Assembly: GCF_030848805.1 (NCBI RefSeq)
Contig: NC_092363.1
Span: 17,392,600 to 17,456,599, forward strand
Source of the DNA: Temnothorax longispinosus
Lineage: Eukaryota > Arthropoda > Insecta > Hymenoptera > Formicidae
Direction: 5' to 3'
Length of the DNA stretch: 64,000 bases
Shown here in pieces: positions 1 to 15,040 of this stretch; positions within the stretch are counted from its first letter, which is position 1; every line of letters starts with the position of its first letter. The notes under the pieces were generated by a model. The model ran no database searches. It was given only the letters and a program-made list of their open reading frames with translations, and was not told the origin of the DNA. Position numbers and translations under genes: made by a program.

Positions 1-1349
1 TCGTGTTCGTCCCTTTCTTTAGGCGCACGCTGGGCGAATGAACCGAGACAACGCCGCAAAAATACATTTTCAGTAAGTTCTGACGCGTAACGTTGCGGCT
101 TGTTACGTAAAAGCGCGCATAGCTATACGCGCTGCGGAGTCGCGTTACATAGGCCAATCTCCTCGGGGCCGCATATTAATTTTCGACGGTCGATTCGCAG
201 ACAGAAATATGCCGGAAACGTGTTACGCTCGACAAGACGCGCACCTCGCCTGCGCCGAATTTCCGCGAAACTGGGACACCGCGAATCGGCATGAGAAACG
301 ACGACCACTCGGAGAATTTGTCCTCGTTTGTGAGGAAACGACTTGAATTCTCGGGGTTCTCGGTACTTGTTCCCGCTTTCGGGACAATAAACGATCTCTC
401 CCCCCGTTTAAGTTTACGACTAATGGTTTATACGACGGTCTATTTCTACTTCGACTTTTTTAAAATAGGACGTTGAACGCGTATAAAAATGTCGTACTTT
501 CGCGGGTTTAATTTGTATAGGAGCGAAAAATAAATAATGATGCGTTTTTAACAATGCAGAACGGAAGGAGACACCGAAGAGCATCTACGTGGCATCTGCA
601 TACAGTAATATGCAGAGTGGATATTTGTGCACCGACGAGCGAGCGAGCCAGTGCAATCGTGCACCTCACGGCAGACTCACTGTCGTGCAGGTAAGGGTTT
701 CGATCGATTTCCCGCAGTCATTGACCTCCATGGTTACGTTAATGCCGCCGTTGCCGCCGTCGCGCGAGTCGAAGTCGCGGTCTTTTAACGGTTCCCACGT
801 TTCCATGTGCAACGATTCCGATTGAATCCGCAAATCCTTTTCCGATAACGAAATAAAGAAACGGAGGTGTTGACAATATTCTGTTTACACTATTCCGCAC
901 CTTTCTTTCTTTTTTTTTTCCCAAAACGATCGAGTCGTAAGGAATTGCGAGTAGAAGTTGTTATCGATAATAATATCTAATCGCCAGAGTTAAAAGCGCA
1001 AGACGACAAAATCAAACAATTAAGATTGAAATTTTATGCGAAATTCATTTAGCGCGAGGGGATGTCGCGAAATAATCGAGACGCCAGTTTAAAACACCCT
1101 TCTCGGCTCTATTATCGGGACTTTCCAGCTGATAATCCCGACGGAGACTTCCGCCATTATCCTAATGAAGAAATCCATTACCTGTCACGGCACGGCAAAT
1201 ATTGGTATATCGAATATTCTGATTGAATGTCCCGATCGAAGTTACTTCTTTCGGTGGTATAGGTAGATGGTGAGCCGATAATGCTATATTTCGTCGGGTT
1301 GCATTTTTTCTGAGACGTGCAGGCTTTGTATATTAAAAGTAACATCTAC

Positions 1350-1690
1350 TCCCTGAAATCGGAGATGCAATCTAATTAACCGCGATAAGTTCTCGCGTCA
1401 TCGACCAACAGCGTTAATCGGAAATGATGGGAAGACGTTTGCGCGATGCAATTAAATGGCGATTAGTTATGCCGCATCATTAGCTTCTATTTGCACGAGT
1501 TTCCCGTAATGAGGTCGCTCAGGTGCTTTTTTTAAGGCGATATTGGCAACAAACCGAGGCCTGATCGGGGCAATTAAGCGAATTAAGAGAACGCCGCGGC
1601 AAAATTAGCAATCAACTTACGCCGTTGATTGGCTCGCGTTAATGCGGATGTTCCGCGCGACATTAATTAGGAGCCAGAAGATAGCACATG
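1350..1690. promoter_or_regulatory. Possible enhancer-like block rich in TAAT/ATTA cores
   Basis: This non-coding block has many homeodomain-type TAAT/ATTA cores set in moderately GC-rich sequence, including an ATTAATTA palindromic core near 1660-1670. The pattern resembles insect intronic enhancers, but only motif density supports it. Confidence 0.2.
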
Positions 1691-4600
1691 GAAACAGAGG
1701 ATGTCTCGTGGGAATTCGCAAATGCCCCTATGATTTATGCAGAAGCTATTAGCCGAATTCGGCCGTGATGATGTGCAAGTCACGGCAATTGGTATAAAAG
1801 AAAAATGAGGGTAAGAGACACAAGGAGAGCTTTGGTAACCGATATGTATTTGAACGACAAATATCTATATGGCAGCCCTAGCGGGTAAGATCCAGATAAA
1901 GCTCGCCCGCACGTCTTCTTATTGAGAAGGATTTCGGTGTCCCAGAATTCCTCTACTACTTTTCTCACACCCTCCCCATTTCCCCCGCCGGCGACGCTTT
2001 TTCACGGGTTGTTTACCCGCGAGACCGACGGCAAGTCACACATCTCATTATTTTTAAGAACGGGACACTTCGCGCACCCTTTTTCAGGCTTCAAGCGAGG
2101 AAGACGAGAGCTTTCTTTCTTTATTTCTTCTTTTTTTTTTGCGAGCGAAACCACGCGCGAGTTCCAGGGGCGCAGCTCGTCGAGCTCCGTCTTTTCTTAC
2201 GTTACATACATTCCATTTGCTCGTTCCGGAGAAGTCGCAGGAGCGGGTATGAGCTCGAAGAAAAGCGCATCCATGTGGCGTGCATCTGCAAAACTGCAAT
2301 TGCGGAGTCGTGTCCGCGTCGCGGAGGCGCAATCGCCGGCGAGCGAGGCCGGGAGTTTCACTCAAGATCCATGATTAATGGCGAAGAAGACATCGGTGAG
2401 TCGAACGTGCATCGCAGAATGAAGCAGAATGAAGCAAATAGCACATCACTCTCTCTATTCGCACGTTTACGATTTAAGAATTAATATTTCTACAAAATAA
2501 TTTTCTATTAATATTTTTCTCTCTAATGAAAAAAATTGCTTTCAGCTGGATTTTATTGCGAAAAAAAAAGTACCTAGTTCTCATTCATTCTCTTTAAACG
2601 ATGATTCATCTGAGACAGTTCATCGAGAATGGACCGTGAAATTCGACTTCAACCGTCTCGAGGCTATCAAATGTACTTCAGTGCTCGTGTTAACTTCTCT
2701 TCAGTGTCCTTAATTGCGCCGGCAAGTAACTAATGACCCCCTTCCCCTTTTACATCAATACATACACACACAGCTGGAAAGTTCATTTCTGCGCTGTAAT
2801 CATAACAAGACATGCGATGACAGCAACATAACCGTGCACCGTTGCATTTCGTCATGACGCATCGCTTTTCTGAGTAAACGTAACGTACATAACGATTACG
2901 TATACGGTACTGACCATTAATCTGCGAACATTCAACGGAAAATTGCCCTCTGAGGTAAAAAGAAGAAAAGATGACGTAAGCATACGCGTTAGAATAAAAA
3001 ACTTGGATTATTTATATATATCACGCAAATATATATTTATATTATCTTAAAGAGAGTTCTCTTGCAATATAATTTTAATTCTTTTCAGTTACTTTTAATT
3101 CTATCTCTAAAATTAAACGTGTGAATGCCGCGCGATGATAATTTCAAAATCGCTAATATTTTTTGAAATCTCGTCTTGATAAATGTTTGTATATTGTAAT
3201 TTAGCAAGCGGACTTGAATTATGATTTTATAATAATATTCTATTACATCTGTCATCCAATTGAACAAATTATCGAAAAATGTGCGGAAAATTATCGAAAT
3301 TTTTCAATAATTTTGTACAAAAATATCCGACTGTATCTAAGAGATCTGATGTATATGCAAGGATGTGAGGTGTAATCCTAGAATGGATTTCTAGTGGTAA
3401 TTTTTATGTTTTACCAGGAACAAGTGTTCCCTCCCCGGATGTTGACTCACGGTCTGTCTAATTGCTACTCGAGCATCAATTGACTCTTCCTGGCGCTTTT
3501 TTGGGAGTTGGCCGAAGCTCAAGAAAAATTCTACGCAACGCGACGGGTTGACGGACCCTCGGCTTTAATAAGAAAAACGCGTCGACTTTACTTGTTTATC
3601 AGTCAAAAAATATAATCCTGAAAATACTTTACAACTTTCGAATTTATTATATCTACGATTTTTATTTATTGTTTGCCTTTTTACATTCAAGTTTCAATTT
3701 CAATTTAATTTTAAGTTTCAATGTACAATATGTATACAAGATGACTCAAATAAAGTGTTACAGATTAATATGTCAGAAACCACTAAATAAAAATACGTGA
3801 TTCAAACGGCGATTTTATTATTATCAAGGGACCTTTTAAATATTCTACAATTGAATTTTGATACAATTGAAAGAAAGTAGGGAAGTGACTTTTAAAATTT
3901 TAAATGGCGTGTGCACGTTAATAAAATTGAGAAAAACAATGAAACAATATCACTAATAAAATTTTAAAAATAATAATCAACCATGTGATTAGTAATCTTT
4001 TTTATTTGCTTCAATTAAACGATTATATCAGGTTGGTTAAAAGTTGCAGGATAGTCGCCTTAAATTTTTTTAAAGGGAGACAAAAGAAGCTTACAAAACT
4101 GAAACAAAAACGTGTATACGAATCTTTCAGATTTTCTTCAAAATTTCGTTATTTTACAACAATTGTTGCCTATCGAGTTATAAAAGCTCCATCTACGGTA
4201 GTGAACTTTAGGACTGGTCGTCGAATAGAGGCGAGCGAGCGCAGGGGTAACACGTCGCAGATTAGTATCTGAAGAGACGAAACTTTGTTACGGGTCTGGA
4301 AATCGCAACTTCGAGCTGGCGAACACTCGCGGTCGACACCATCAAGGGCAGCCCGCCAGCCGTGGCGAGGTTTGCACCGGTTATTGCCCTCTCTGCGCTT
4401 GTTAAAATCGTCGTCGGCGTCGCGAGAGATATAATTGTTCGCGAGTGGATGATAACAAGGTGAGTGACGCGGGATCAGCGCCGCTAATACGCTCCATTGT
4501 ACATCCGTAATGCGGGATAACAGTAATTTTCACGGGCGTCTTTTCCGCGTCTTTTCCGCGTCTCGTCGCGATTACGGTACTTTTGTCACCGCGTACGCAA

Positions 4601-4990
4601 GGCCGGCGCGCGGCGTGGTCACGCAACACCAGCCGTCGACTACGAGCCGGACAGCCGCGCGCATAATTCCTTTTGTGATCGACAGTGACGCACGCACGAT
4701 TAGCGCACTCGCCTAAACGAGGATGAGAAATGAATTCAAAATTAGTGTAATAAATCTCTCGCGTGCTCTAACGCCACACATCTCGTAGCTATTTTTCATC
4801 CTTTGTACTGCCTCTGCTTTCAGTCGCCGAAGTTAAACAGTCTTTTCCACTCGTATATCTATTTTCTGTTGCCGGAGATATTAAGAGATATTCAAAAAAT
4901 CGTGACAAAATTTTGCAAAACCTAAAAGTTAGTAGATATAAATAATTAAGGACTCTCGATAATGAAATTAACAAGTAGAAGGTGGACTTC

Positions 4991-5144
4991 GAGAGACTAT
5001 ATAATGCGGTTAACGGTATAAGTTAACATTATAACAATCTTTAATTACTAATAAGGTACGTCGATTTATAATTACGTATCTTATTAATAATTAAAAATTG
5101 CTATAACGTTAACTTGCACATGCCATTAACCGCGTTATGCTCTC
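4991..5144. mobile_element. MITE-like inverted-repeat element (~154 bp)
   Basis: The left half (from gagagactatataatgcgg) and the reverse complement of the right half (ending near cgcgttatgctctc) match over about 70 bases with scattered differences, so the whole unit folds into one long hairpin. It has no coding capacity. A non-autonomous DNA transposon is the simplest explanation; the superfamily is not clear because no target duplication stands out. Confidence 0.6.
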
Positions 5145-8100
5145 AAAGCCCTCCTTTTACTTTACAAAAAGTTAGTAAATAAAGTAAAATTCTCCTTCGT
5201 CATTCCGCGCAAGAAGCAGGTGAAAAAATTTATTACGAACTGGCTGATACACTGAAATTCTAATTATTACGAGTGCAACATATTAATATTATACGTACGC
5301 TGATAATTATCTTATGCGCGAGAATAAGGAATAAATACACACACGTATTTTTTGAGACTTGGATTTTTTTTCTCGACGTGAGAATTTCACGCGAGCGTTA
5401 TTCTTATTATGTATGCACGCAGGAACGTTCGCGCTGCATTGTGCATAAATATTATAGTGCATGAATATTATAATGCTCCGATCTTAATTGCTGATGTTAA
5501 CAACCGGTTAATCTCATGAATGTTAAAACACCGAGACGCCAACGATCTCCTCAAATTTTAACACGCGTAATTTTAGATAGTATCATTTCTCGCCGAGGGC
5601 TCCGAAGCGCGAAATAAATGATATTTTATTGCAAAAGTACGGAAGAAGTGTCGTCGGCTTTTCGCCGCAATTGTGCAGAATAGATGAAATAATTAAGCCT
5701 TCCTCAAATCGTTTGGCGGTTCGGCATCGTTTTTATTGAATGTAAACTGTATATTACAAGCGAGCGTTGTGCGCCGCTATCGAGCACCGATAAATTATGC
5801 GTTAAATTAACGAGTTGTCGAGCGCACGCTCCATCGACGCGCGGGATTAACTCGGGTTTAATTGGAACCGACGAGCGTAGGAGAGAAAGTCAAAGTTCAC
5901 GAGTACACGTGTCGAATCGAGAGAACACGTCTGTGGAACCTTTTATCGGATCACATTATTTGTAAAAAGATGTACATCAAAGAATCAATAATCAACAGAT
6001 ATATGTATATGTTATATCTTGTTGCAACGATTCCTGTTTCCACTATGTTATACTTTATTTACGTCTAACCATCAAAGAGAATTAGTAATATTGATATAAT
6101 AATAACATCGACAAAATAAATGATGTAAGATTATCAAGAAAGCGAGCGTTTGTTATAGAATTTGAAAGTGATGGCTTTTCAATTTCTTTCTGACAGTGAA
6201 TTTTTATCGAGCGACTGTTTAATGGATCGTACGCCGAGAGCGTCGTAAAAGCAGACTAATCGAGCTTATCCCTCGAAATCTTGCGGGATTCTTATCTCCG
6301 GACGTGCGTCCCGTTTAAATTGTTTCCCGTGGTTTCCGTTCACGGCGGCTGCCCCGGGATTTCCTCGGTCGCGTAATGAGCTCTCGCGTCTCGCGCGTTT
6401 GTCTTTATTCAAGGATTCCCGCATACACGCGCGGGGGTACGTATTAATTTCCTGCTATTGTGAGCGCGAAACGTCATGCGGGAGGGTTGACGAGACGCGA
6501 ATGTGAAATGTGGCAGGCGTTACAAGAGGAGCGATACCAAAAGGATCGTATGCACGTCACGTGACGTCTGCATGTCTGACGATAATGCGATAGTAATAAT
6601 AAATGGCGTTCACCCTCGGCCCGCGGTGTAGACCGAGAAAAGAAGGCAGGACGTCGGCGTCGTCGCGGCGAAGACGCGGACGAAACGATTTATGACTCGC
6701 CTCGCAGGATGTCCCGTAGAGGTGTTTACGTATAAATAAAAAAACCATTCTTCAAAACAAAAATCCTCGCGCGGCAAAATTAATGTCGCCTTATTACGAA
6801 TATATATTTCTTTTCGACGTTACTTTGTGGGCTTAGACATGTTTATTGATGAAATGTCCGTCTTATTACGTGCTTATTTCGCTTTAACCCCGAGTTTCTG
6901 CGTTACGGATGGTTATAGCTCGCAGCCAGCAAAAGCACAACTTCTTACGTGAGGGCCTCAATCCGCGTCAAGTAAACAACTCCGGCACGCCCGCGAGGGG
7001 TCTGGCAAATAATATAGGAGTCCGCGAGTTTACCCTATCTCCATGGCTTTCGCTAGCGATGAATGGTCGGCGGGGAACTTAACGGCCGAGGGAAAGATAG
7101 AGACGCGCGCGCGCCGCGCCCGCTATTTTCCGGAGAACAATGGCGAAATAGATTTATAGCGAATATATTTATCCGTTTTACAAAAGGATCCTCTCGGGCC
7201 GTCTCGCGTCCGATTTTATGTGCGCGGACGGGTCTCCAGGACTCCGCGCCTCCGCGTCGCTTCGCCTCGACGGAACTTGATCCTGGTCGGTCACGGGAAC
7301 GTCCTCGCGCACACGCGAGTCCTCGTAAAAACTAGTAACCCGTTCCCCGTGAACGCCGAGAACCGGATTCCCATCGGCACACCCCGTATAAGACCGCCTT
7401 TATGCGCAATTAACGCAATACGAGCACGGATGTCGGGAGCGAGAGACGAGCATTCATAATATAATAATCGTATTTTCGACGAGCCGCGCATGGTTATCGA
7501 AGAATTACCTACGCGGCGAACAAGCCCGCGTCGTTCGTCGAAAACGAAATTTCGACCCGCAAGAAAAATCCTCTCTCTCTCATTCTCTCGAGTCGCGGTT
7601 CGCCGTAATAGATCGAGACGCTCGCGTGAAGGAATCTCTCGACCGAGGCTAAACGAGTAAATCAATTTCAAGACGCACTCGGAAACCTTTCAGGCTCCCA
7701 AGATAGCGAGCGAAATCCGATTATCCTCGAGACGTCGCAGTTTTCAATGCCGTGGACGTGTGAACAAGCCTCTGTTTCTCTTGTCGTTACCGTAATATTC
7801 ACAAAAACCGGGTGACGATAAATAAAATTTATTAATTATTTCACGCGCGAGGTCACCGTCGTCCGGTATGGATGATCCAACCCGTCTGGCGATGTAGTCC
7901 ACGCTGCCAAAGTGGTTTTCTAGATCTAGATCACCTCTAACCTCGGGCCAAATTTTCCAATAGTGATATACTGGGTGTACTGGAAACGCGGGAACGAAGG
8001 AAGACGTGAACATCGTTGCATCGATCGAGACAAAGCAACGAGACAAGGTACGAGATTGACCTGTCGTATGAAAAAGCGAACTACTTCTGTGTAACGAGAG

Positions 8101-10627
8101 TGAATGATAGTCGCAAGAAGTGGATCGCGACGCCTCAAAGAAACGTACAGTTACGATGAAGAGAAAAATATTATCCGACGAACAAACGCGACTATACAGT
8201 AGCACTCGAGTAGCATGCAAACGATGTACGTGCGTGTGCATCACGGATACGGGCTTTCTTTCTCGCACGCCGCGTCCGCGCCGGAATAATCGGCAGTTCT
8301 TCTCTTTTCAAAGGGATCATCCTCGAGTCTTCTCCTCTATAGGAGTCTCCTCCTCCAGCCAGAGGCAAGGAGGAGGGGAAGAGAGGCGATTCTTCTTTAT
8401 GAACGAATCTCTATGGTAATTCAGATGGGGGGGAAGGGAAATGAGACGTACAGTCAGCCCGGAAAGCAATCCCGTCTGATAAACTGTTAAAACGATACCT
8501 ACGGGACATTTTCGACGTTATCACGGAATGATAGCGCTTGCGGTTTGCACGAGCGATTGCTGGGCGTTGCGTTGGATTCGTTCCTTCGATTCGTATTGGA
8601 AAAAGAGTCGATGGAAGAGAGCTCGAATTAAGCGGATAAAGGTTCGATTTATTTAACGTAATGCCGAAGGAATGTGCCGCTAAATCACACATCTTATATA
8701 ACTGCCGCTTTTATAAGAGAGAATAATTTTTGATCTGAGCGCAGCGCGGAGCAGCCGCGGTGTTAATGGTTTCATGGCGAGAGCGATGGGCTGACGCGAG
8801 AGAGGCTCTATTGTGGCGAAAGAATATTATTGTCTTTATTGCGTGAGTTAGCCTAACTGTTCACTCCGTGGAGCGCCGCGCAGCTGTCGAGGAAGGAGAG
8901 ACACATTATACATACTGCGGATTTAATGAATGCGAGAACGCGTGAACCACAATGGACGTACGTAGCTCAAGCGTGCGCGTGTATGTGTGCGTGTGTGTGT
9001 TTGTGCACGTAGCATATATCATCCGATAGATAGGGAAAAGGTAAAAGAGTTGCACGCAACTATACTTGCACTATACTGCTATATAACATTCGCTGCTGAC
9101 TAGAAACTTAAAATTTTGGTTATCTAAAAAAAAATTATCTTTAGAATTATATTTTTGTAACTGCGGAGTACATGCAGTCTTTCCTTAAAAAATCCAGCCG
9201 GATTTTATTTTATATATAATCGTAATAAAAATGCATATTCATCGACAGGGTTTTTTTCCGATAGAATTTCAAATATATCGTAGAATGTTATAAGTAACAG
9301 TTTAATTTTTGCACTGACGTTTTGGACGAGAGAAAATAGTATTTTAACGATACAAAACAAATAAAACTGTAACAGTTCAATACAATTTCCAATGTCCGGA
9401 TTTTTCGAAATTGCATGTTTGCCTATTGTAAAATTAATTTTTTTTCGTACTTTTCCAATATTTTCGTCAAAATAAATATAAAAAAATATGGGATAACATT
9501 ATTATTAAATTGTTATTCAGAATTTAATTAAGGCATATTATTATAAATTTAATTATTTAGATTTTATAGGACACATTTGAAACTGAGAGATCAATATCAA
9601 TATCCATGATTGCGAATAACTCGTAAACATTCAATTAATACTGTATTGTGGCTTTTCACATTAGTAACTTGTTTTAAATAGTATTGTTAATCTTAAGAAA
9701 ATGCTACAGGTCTTAAATTTTCGCCAAATTTCCTCTCACAAATCCGTATATAATTCTAAAAGTGAAGAGTGAAAGAGATAAAGATGTATACAATAATAGA
9801 GAATAATTCATCTGTTATATAGCACGAGTCATGTAATTGGGACAAATTGTATGTAGTTTGTCTTATTTCGTCGAAGACAGAAAAAGCAAAATGATGCAGG
9901 AAAATATTGAATAGTACAATTTGCTTTATTGTCTTACGAATTAATTCTTTTCATAAATTCAAGAATATATTGAGAAAATGTATTGGTAACTGCACTTAAA
10001 TAAAAAATAGAATTTTTTTATAAATCAATTCTTACAAATATTCTGCGCGAAAATATTAAGATAAGTTTATCAAAAGAAATCAAATTAACGAAATATTTAT
10101 TTCTAATATATTTTAACATAAAGTATGAAATATCTCGAAACATATATGATACAATTTCATTCAACATATGAACAATTCTTATTCGATGCATAGGAAGTCC
10201 ATAAGAAAACAAACTTTATCATTCAATTCTTTTCTCTATCTTTTTTATCTTGAACAAAACAAAAGCTACAACCCGTCTCAGTTGTATGACTCACTTAGGT
10301 ATAATTGATATGTCGTGTAATGTATCGATAACGCGATAAAAACAATAAGATACATGTACGATAATATATCAACACGTTGTGAAAGAACATATTTATGTTT
10401 ATTACAAAATAAATTGCACTGGTATATTTCGCACAAGTCGGAATGCTAAAAGTCATTAGCGTACAGCCATTGGGGCTACTGCCATCGCATGACTCACGCG
10501 CCAGTATGCGTGAGCGTGCGATCTAAGCGGAAAACGCGTGCACGGGGAATACTGAGGAATACGAGGAACAGGCTAGTCTGCACGGCGCGGCGCGTTGATA
10601 GTGGTTGTGTCGAAACATCGTAGAACG

Positions 10628-10663
10628 ATGTCAGCGAAAGATTATATCCTTTCTCCCGAGCAG
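10628..10663 (+). CDS. Speculative short first coding exon
   Basis: An ATG follows a GC-rich stretch and opens 12 codons (MSAKDYILSPEQ) that end exactly at a consensus-like donor, CAG|GTATGT. The exon would end in phase 0. I could not find a convincing partner exon and do not recognise the peptide. A chance ATG plus donor is equally possible. Confidence 0.15.
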
Positions 10664-13600
10664 GTATGTACAACAACGTGTTCATTTATTCGGACACAGA
10701 ATCGAGAAGAATACAGGGTACATTTGCAAGTGAAATGCGGCAGGATACGCGCGTCACTCCGGTCGAAAAGAATCTATCGATATCCACCGGACCACCCGGT
10801 ATGTGAGGGTTTTACGTACCCGGTATCTATAAAGGGGTTCGAAAGAAACGTTTTCGCCTTGTGCGCCCGTTCAGCCGAACGGCTTTAAGCGCGGCGCGTT
10901 GAACTTTCCAGCCGAGATTCTACGCGCGCGCTCCTCTGCATGTGTTTGTATCTGTCCCTATCCAATCTCTCCCTCCTTGCCCCCTCACTCTAAATTGCCA
11001 CGTGGTGGCAATACTATGGAGGATGGAGATGACACGTACGTGCCGCTCCCACATCGAGAAACTCATCTTTGCGAGCACCTGTGAAACACGTGTCACGCTT
11101 CTCGATCTGTAAGACGCAACCCTGGACATGGGGGATCGACGATAAAAAAAAAAATAAATAAAAGATTTCAGCGTGCGAACCAACAACGCCGGATGTCGTT
11201 CGCGTGTCGCATCGCGCGTTTCGATCGTTGGGCCCAAGATTTTCTAAAGATGCGCGGTGTGAATTACACATCCGCGTCTCGATTTTCAATCCGCCACACT
11301 GTGCGCGTCCTCGTTCGTTGTGTTATTCCCCGTCTCTTCCTCCTACCAGCCAAAATTCTGAATAACAGAATCATCGCGGGTGCCAGGTAGACGACGGAAA
11401 TGCGTATTTCCGTAAATTCCGGCACGGCGTACCTTTCCGACACGTTGATACATCGCTCGTTGCGTTTATACGTCGCCTGTCGCACGCGCGGGCGCGTTCA
11501 CGGCTCGTGTTGCATACGTGTGTGTTGCGGCTTCAACGAAAATAGAACAGATCGATGGTGTTTTCAGTAAAACGAGAATAATGTCGCTGCCATTGCTCCT
11601 TGCGCACCGATTTATATACACTCCTTTACGCTTTTACTCGCTCCCCCATGCCCTTTCGGCAGCACTGCTTCCCTTCTCATCGACACGTGCGCGTGTTTCT
11701 TTCTTCGTCTTCTACACGGGTCGGTCCTTCGATCTTCCGTTGCACAGTGACAAATATTGCGAATCCTACAGCTTTGATCCTTTTACTCGCAAGCGCTTAC
11801 CAGGACTTTATTTATACAGACGTGAAATATGTCGCTGTCGGGCTCCAGGGATGCATTAAAAATTTTAAGAGAGCTTTAAAGAAGCTTAAACAAGAGCTTA
11901 AAAAAGAAGCTGAAACAATTTTTATTTACACCATAAATAAATTCACGTAGTAATCGCAAAATAAACTCAGATAACAACCGCTCCCTTTGCATTCCTGAAT
12001 TCCTACGGCATGGATTGCTGGAACAGGGCTTTGCCCCGTTAATAGAGACGCTACAATGTACAAAATGGTCGTATACCGATTCGCTAGCCCGTAAATGAAA
12101 GATAGGTGCTCATCCAGACACGTGTAGTAAAAGTGAAAGGGACAAATCAGCGAAGGACAATGTTTTCTCGAGTCATTAACCGTGAGCATTGTTGTTTTGA
12201 GGGTCGCGATAATGCGATAACGAATGCATTAACATTCTCATTTTTCAAACCGAGCAACTCAACGCCGGAAGTATTTCTTGTGGCATCTGTTCATTGTTTA
12301 ACTGTTCATTGACCAAATTACAGTTATAATCTCTTAATACCGCGCGACGTACGTGATAAGATTGGTATCGCATCAGGGGAATCAGGCCTTACGACTCGTT
12401 TTGTACTTGTGCTTGACCTGGAAACCGAATCTGTATATCGAATAGGTCGGCGAGATTTCTATCTAAAAGCTAATTAATATACGTTGAAGAGAAGGCCGGC
12501 GAATCCTTCGACCGCAACGGTTTCTGTGCATTTTGTAGAAAGCGTTCAGGTGTATTCACCGTGTAGCGCAAGGTCATATTTAATGATCATTTATAAATCA
12601 CAGTTCTTTCTATGTTACCGCGAGTTTTATTTAAAAGAGACTTAAATTTCGACACAAAAGTCATCATTTAAACGATATTAATAGACGACGAGATTAAATG
12701 TTTTTCCTTACCTCCCGAAGCAATTCTTATAGCTCATCTAAAATTAGAAGAATTATATCTAAATTAATTGATTATATATTTGGTTATTTGTTAATTTACG
12801 ATTACATTCAATATTCGAGGATGGAATTTCACAGAGTATTTGACAGAGTAAACGTCAACGTTTGCTCGACATTCCACTCCATTCTCCTTTTAGAACATTT
12901 CGCGACAATGTGACACACGCGAAATTAAATCCGTCAAAATATTAAGGAATTTATAGCAGGTCGTAATTTTAGAAGACAGCTCGCCCGTATATTTTCGTTT
13001 TTCGCATAAAAGTGTCCTTCGATTGCACGTGTCCAGACGGTGATCAATCGATCTTCATGTAATTCGCGATAATTTGCTGCACCCGGCGCAGCAATAAAAC
13101 AATCGAGAGATAAACCGAAATAAATAATGTCTGTAAAATGTTCTCTCTTATGCCCTCCACGAATGTTCCGTAAAAAAAACTTTATTTTTCGCATTTTCAA
13201 AATGGAAACTGATAATGGTGCAATGTTCTATAATTTCACTGAATTTATATTTAAGTGTATATGGTTTATATTTAATTTATATTTCGATACCGAATGCATG
13301 CGATAACCGCGATCTTTAGATATGCTTATTCGCGAATAAATAGGACGTGGCGTTTATAATGAAGCTTTTTTTCGTATATGTATTTACATCGAAAATTGAA
13401 ATAACCGAAATTGTGTCGATTTGAATATTTATTTCAAAATCTGCCATCTTATTTGCCAGACGTTTATTTATAAGACGTTTCTTTCAACTCATCGTCTCGA
13501 GAGAAATGCAAAAATATCTTATTGAATCATTAAACTTTTAACTCTGCAATTAATGAAACGTTAACGAATGAACGTTTTGAGAAAGGAAGAAAAAGAAAGA

Positions 13601-15040
13601 ATAGATGATGTGGCATCTTCTCGACAATCGATACACAACGCGAATTTGCGGCGCAGACCGTTTTGGTTTTCAACAGCTCATACATTACGCTGTGTGAGAT
13701 TGGCTGTCGATCGTTAACGCAGTTTCCGTTCGGCCTCTGCTGTTGCGGCGCTCGTTCGCGTTGTTACAAGTCGCAATTTCGTCGGAATATCGGACACGCG
13801 TAAATTGCCGGTTGGGAAACGCAGGCATCGTCCGATGAAGCGAAGCGTGTGTGGTACCGATACACTTCGCGTTATTCTGGCATGTTTCGGGGTCGGCTTT
13901 AATACTTCCGCCGTGTGTTGCATACTCGCGTTCCCGGAAATTAAATCCCCGATTTTCGCGCAGCTGCGGACTCACGAGTCTCGCGTCCCATTTTTACGCG
14001 CACGCGAACGACCCTCGCATCTCCTCGACCCAGAACTGAATTGAATTTCCAATCCGTTGAGATACGGACGTTTAAGAAGCAGATAAGTTTGATTGATCAT
14101 CCGTGTGCTATCAATTATAAGCACGATATGGATGCGCAGAAGGGTCTCTTTATGCTTTTCTTCATGAAGAGGAGATTGCATCTCATCTCCAGCGACATTA
14201 GTTGAACGGGACAGAAATTTTCTCTCGGCAATATCTGTGGCCGCATTTGGCGCCATCGAGGAGAAACATTAGCCGAACGTAGCGCGTTGAGTGCACTGAC
14301 AATGAGAGAGAGAGATTACCGCAAATGCGCAAGGCGCGATGAATCTTGAGCGATGAACGATTCCGGCTGATATCTTATCTCTCGTCCGATGGTATTATCA
14401 TAGTCGCATTGCCGCATTCGTCATGGAATTGTATCGCGATTGCATTTTACTTGATGATATAGTTCCATATATATCTTTATCTATGTTTAATCAAACACAC
14501 GTTGCAGATGTGACGCGTTCTGCGTCTATTATAAAACCTGCCTGACAGATACGATGTTTAGAAGATGTGCAGTAAATCAAAGACTGAATCACACAGGTTC
14601 TGCATTCGGAAACTGCGATGTCACCTCCCCCCCCAGTAAATTTCCTTAATGCGACCAGCGTTTGATGCAAATAAATCATTAATTGCCAGTAACGTGGCGC
14701 AACGCGGCGTTATATCGCCTCATTGTGTTCTCGCGGGGTATCGTAAAACCGGTGCGATACGCGAGCGGAGCGGCGTGCATGTCTAATGTCCGAGATTTAC
14801 AAGGCTTTTGTTCTCCGCCGCCTCCAGACGGACCTTTCTGCGCGTGTCGTTGCGCCGACGTTTGTATCGACGGATGCGCGCACCCGTGCGTGTCCGCGAA
14901 TTCAGGTGCGCGACGTACGAGTTGCGCCGACGACGACGAAGAAAGGGAAAGGGACGGCGGTAAACCACGGCGGCGTAAATTCGCATATGTTCACGAAGAA
15001 TATTCCGGAGGTTTGCCGCGTTTTCTTTCGGTCACGAATC

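Noticed and set aside
1922..2374. 150-codon plus-strand frame
   Set aside because: Low-complexity Ser/Phe-rich translation of pyrimidine-rich DNA, with no splice context or recognisable motif.
7744..8268. 174-codon minus-strand frame, second half reading YHYWKIWPEVRGDLDLENH
   Set aside because: The second half has balanced composition and is worth a BLAST, but codon use is not biased, the first half is not protein-like and no splice or start context supports it.
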